Assembly (NCBI RefSeq): GCF_008704655.1
Contig: NZ_CP023688.1
Location: forward strand, 8,435,001-8,499,000
Length of the DNA: 64,000 nt
Reading direction: 5' to 3'
Origin: Streptomyces rimosus
GTDB lineage: Bacteria; Actinomycetota; Actinomycetes; Streptomycetales; Streptomycetaceae
Below the pieces are notes generated by a model, which saw nothing but the letters and a program-made list of their open reading frames with translations, was not told the DNA's origin and did no database searches. The position numbers were made by a program, and so were the translations under genes. Below are positions 62,360 to 64,000 of the stretch, one piece after another. Positions within the stretch are counted from its first letter, which is position 1, and each line of letters begins with the position of its first letter.

Positions 62360-62510
62360 CGGCGTGGGCCCCTCGGCCGAGGGGTCCGGTGGTCTTGCGG
62401 GGGGCGTTCCAGGCTGGGACGCCGACGGGGAACCGGTCGAGGATCAGGGCGTGCGTACGCCGCCGGCCGGGCCCGCCGCGCTGACCACGGCCGTGGCCCC
62501 GGACGCGCTG
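62260..62510. repeat. 67-bp direct duplication of the ureD 3' end
   Basis: 62260-62326 (inside ureD) and 62444-62510 match at 64 of 67 bases. The second copy lies in a plus-strand frame (62364-62627, 87 codons) whose middle copies the ureD segment [20 protein letters not shown] and then continues with unrelated residues (ILTSAGFHAEAADDDMR). I do not regard that frame as a proven gene. Confidence 0.8.
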
Positions 62511-62652
62511 ATCCGCATCCTCACCTCCGCCGGATTCCACGCCGAAGCCGCGGACGACGACATGCGCCCGACGGCGGTGCGCGTACGGGGATTCGCACCA
62601 GGTGAAGAGCGCGGCGCGCTCAGCTGATCGGACGGATGGCGACGGACGGCCG

Positions 62653-63282
62653 TCAGTCGAGCCCGGATGCGGCCCTTGACGATCGCTGGGAGCCGTTCCG
62701 GTCCACGATCCCCTCGACCATGCGCATCAGTCGATCCCCCGCCCGATCGATGCTGCCGTTCTGCGTACTGACCTGCGCTCCTTCGAGCACGAAAGTGATC
62801 TCGGCCGCGGTCTGCTCGGGGTCGGGCAGTCCGGCTCCGGCGCACATGGCGGTCAGTCTGCGGGTCTGGCGGGCCTTGTGTTCCTCGATGACCTGCCGTG
62901 CGGGGTGGGAGCGGTCGGGGAGTTCGGCGAGGGAGTTGATGAACGGGCAGCCCCGGTGGGAGATCTTCGGGAGTCCGTCAGCGATGAAGCGGGCCAGGGC
63001 CAGGATCTGTTCACGGGGTTGGCCGGGGTGTTCGGTCTCGGCCCGGTCGAAGGCCGCCTGGTAGTCGGCGGCGACGATCCGCAGCCACTCCGCGACCAGC
63101 GCGTCCTTGGTGTCGAAGTGCCGGTAGATCGCCATCTTGGTGGTCTCGGCCTTCTCGGCGATCGCCTGGACGCCCACCCGACTGATGCCCTCGCTCTGGA
63201 AGAGCTCCTCCGCCGCGTCGAGGATGCGCTCGCGGGGCGGCAGTTTCGCCACCCTGCTCGGCCTTCTGACGGTCGATGCCAT
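62653..63282 (-). CDS. TetR family transcriptional regulator
   Basis: 209 residues from ATG 63282. The helix-turn-helix is PPRERILDAAEELFQSEGIS, then VQAIAEKAETTKMAIYRHFDTKDALV. The ligand domain has RGCPFINSLAELPD and EITFVLEGAQVSTQNGSI, like the C-terminal TetR_C subfamily seen next to detoxifying or amidase-type enzymes. It is divergent from the amidase gene, with an 18-bp perfect palindrome in between as the probable operator. Confidence 0.93.
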   Translation of the reverse strand: MASTVRRPSRVAKLPPRERILDAAEELFQSEGISRVGVQAIAEKAETTKMAIYRHFDTKDALVAEWLRIVAADYQAAFDRAETEHPGQPREQILALARFIADGLPKISHRGCPFINSLAELPDRSHPARQVIEEHKARQTRRLTAMCAGAGLPDPEQTAAEITFVLEGAQVSTQNGSIDRAGDRLMRMVEGIVDRNGSQRSSRAASGLD

Positions 63283-63364
63283 GTCCGCTGCTCCGTGACG
63301 TCCGGTCCGGGTCTGTCTGTTGTGGGGCCTCTCACCCCCTGTTACGGTACCAGTCCGTCCCATG

Positions 63365-63402
63365 CGATACCGATCGGTATCGTCGGGGGCTCATCGGTAT
63401 CG
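63365..63402. promoter_or_regulatory. TetR operator: perfect palindrome plus extra half-site
   Basis: CGATACCGATCGGTATCG (63365-63382) is a perfect 18-bp palindrome. The half-site ATCGGTATCG recurs at 63393-63402. It lies 83-120 bp before the TetR start and 24-61 bp before the amidase start, so it can control both. Confidence 0.75.
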
Positions 63403-63425
63403 TTTTCGTCCTGCTGGGAGTGACA

Positions 63426-64000
63426 GTGCAAGGTGCCGAGTACGTGAGCCACGACGCGGTCGGGCTGGCGGAGCTGGTGGCCCGGGGCGAGGTGACCCCC
63501 GCCGAACTGGAGGCCGCCGCACGTGAGGCCGCGCGGGCGGTCAACCCGCGGATCAACGCCGTCGTGGAGACGTGGCCGACCGACGACCGGCCCGCCCCCG
63601 GCAGCGCTCCGCTGGCCGGTGTGCCTTTCCTGATCAAGGACATCGGGGTCGCCATGGCCGGGCGGCGCATGGAGTTGGGCAGCCGCCTCGCGGAAGGCAA
63701 CGTCGCCGGCGCCGACTCCTTCCTGATGCGGCGCTTCCGCCGCGCCGGGCTGGTGACGTTCGGGCGTACGGCGACACCGGAGATGGCGTACAGCAACACG
63801 ACGGAACCGGTGCTGTACGGCGCGACCCGCAACCCGTGGGACCTCGCGCGCAGCGCGGGCGGATCGAGCGGAGGCGCGGGCGCGGCGGTCGCCGCCGGGG
63901 TGGTCCCGATCGCCCACGCCACCGACGCCGCTGGCTCGATCCGGATACCCGCCGCCTGCAACGGCCTCTTCGGGCTCAAGCCCACCCGCGGCCGGGTCTC
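63426..64000 (+). CDS. Amidase-signature family enzyme (5' part)
   Basis: The first 191 residues of an enzyme that runs past the window end. GTG 63426 has GGGAG five bases upstream. The catalytic Lys is in PFLIKDIG, the cis-Ser in [13 protein letters not shown], and the nucleophile Ser in [20 protein letters not shown]. The amidase signature is intact. Such enzymes hydrolyse amides or nitrile-derived amides, giving ammonia, which would fit the neighbouring urease. TetR control from the divergent gene is likely. No stop codon is within the window. Confidence 0.93.
   Translation, partial: MQGAEYVSHDAVGLAELVARGEVTPAELEAAAREAARAVNPRINAVVETWPTDDRPAPGSAPLAGVPFLIKDIGVAMAGRRMELGSRLAEGNVAGADSFLMRRFRRAGLVTFGRTATPEMAYSNTTEPVLYGATRNPWDLARSAGGSSGGAGAAVAAGVVPIAHATDAAGSIRIPAACNGLFGLKPTRGRV

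Noticed and set aside
62364..62627. An 87-residue gene after ureD
   Set aside because: Its middle is a copy of the ureD 3' end and its ends match nothing; treated as a product of duplication.

Overview
This is a 64 kb stretch of very high-GC DNA whose gene content, GTG starts, rare TTA codons, mycothiol and F420-type enzymes, streptogrisin-like protease and WhiJ-type regulatory trio all point to a Streptomyces chromosome. Most of it looks like ordinary chromosome (purB, biotin and urease operons). I see no prophage, insertion sequence, CRISPR array, tRNA or rRNA. From memory, the bio/urease/purB grouping resembles the SCO12xx part of S. coelicolor; I could not check this.

Layout. 1-9.6 kb: the 3' part of sbcC, an Lrp regulator divergent from a rhodanese, a methyltransferase, an ATP-grasp/GNAT fusion behind a DUF885 protein, a TTA-containing LysR gene and a streptogrisin-type protease. 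9.6-19.4 kb: a membrane ACT-GNAT protein, PhoD phosphatase with a clear PHO box, a hydrolase, an ECF41-type sigma factor, a GntR regulator with an operator over its own -35, a frameshifted hydrolase, a ROK regulator and a TTA-containing hypothetical gene, followed by an 18-bp minisatellite. 19.6-31 kb: MHS-type transporter, mug-purB, a 1.5 kb zone of small or decayed ORFs, a secreted lamin-tail protein (TTA codon, possible PHO box), LysR/mycothiol enzyme pair, a glycosidase-like protein and a small secreted protein. 31-42 kb: SGNH hydrolase, two coupled CNNM/CBS membrane proteins, GNAT, an F420-type oxidoreductase, an ABC exporter whose permease has a TTA second codon, TetR plus a broken DHFR-like gene, and a PAF-acetylhydrolase-like lipase. 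42-48 kb: methyltransferase and bioD-bioA-bioB divergent from bioF. 48-56 kb: DUF397/XRE/ATPase trio, zinc-ribbon protein behind a 15-residue leader peptide, DUF6328 protein, an NlpC/P60 wall hydrolase under a c-di-AMP (ydaO) riboswitch with an upstream Crp-type site, and a clpP paralogue with a small partner gene. 56-64 kb: orphan Phd antitoxin, M28 aminopeptidase, ureABCFGD, a duplicated piece of ureD, and TetR divergent from an amidase that runs off the end.

The themes are nutrient scavenging (phosphate, nitrogen through urease, extracellular protein), biotin supply, cell-wall remodelling under second-messenger control, and development-linked translation through bldA. I did not find a clearly new multi-gene system. 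The best leads are the dual c-di-AMP/Crp control of the NlpC gene, the four TTA genes, the ATP-grasp/GNAT fusion, and the leader-peptide-coupled zinc-ribbon gene.
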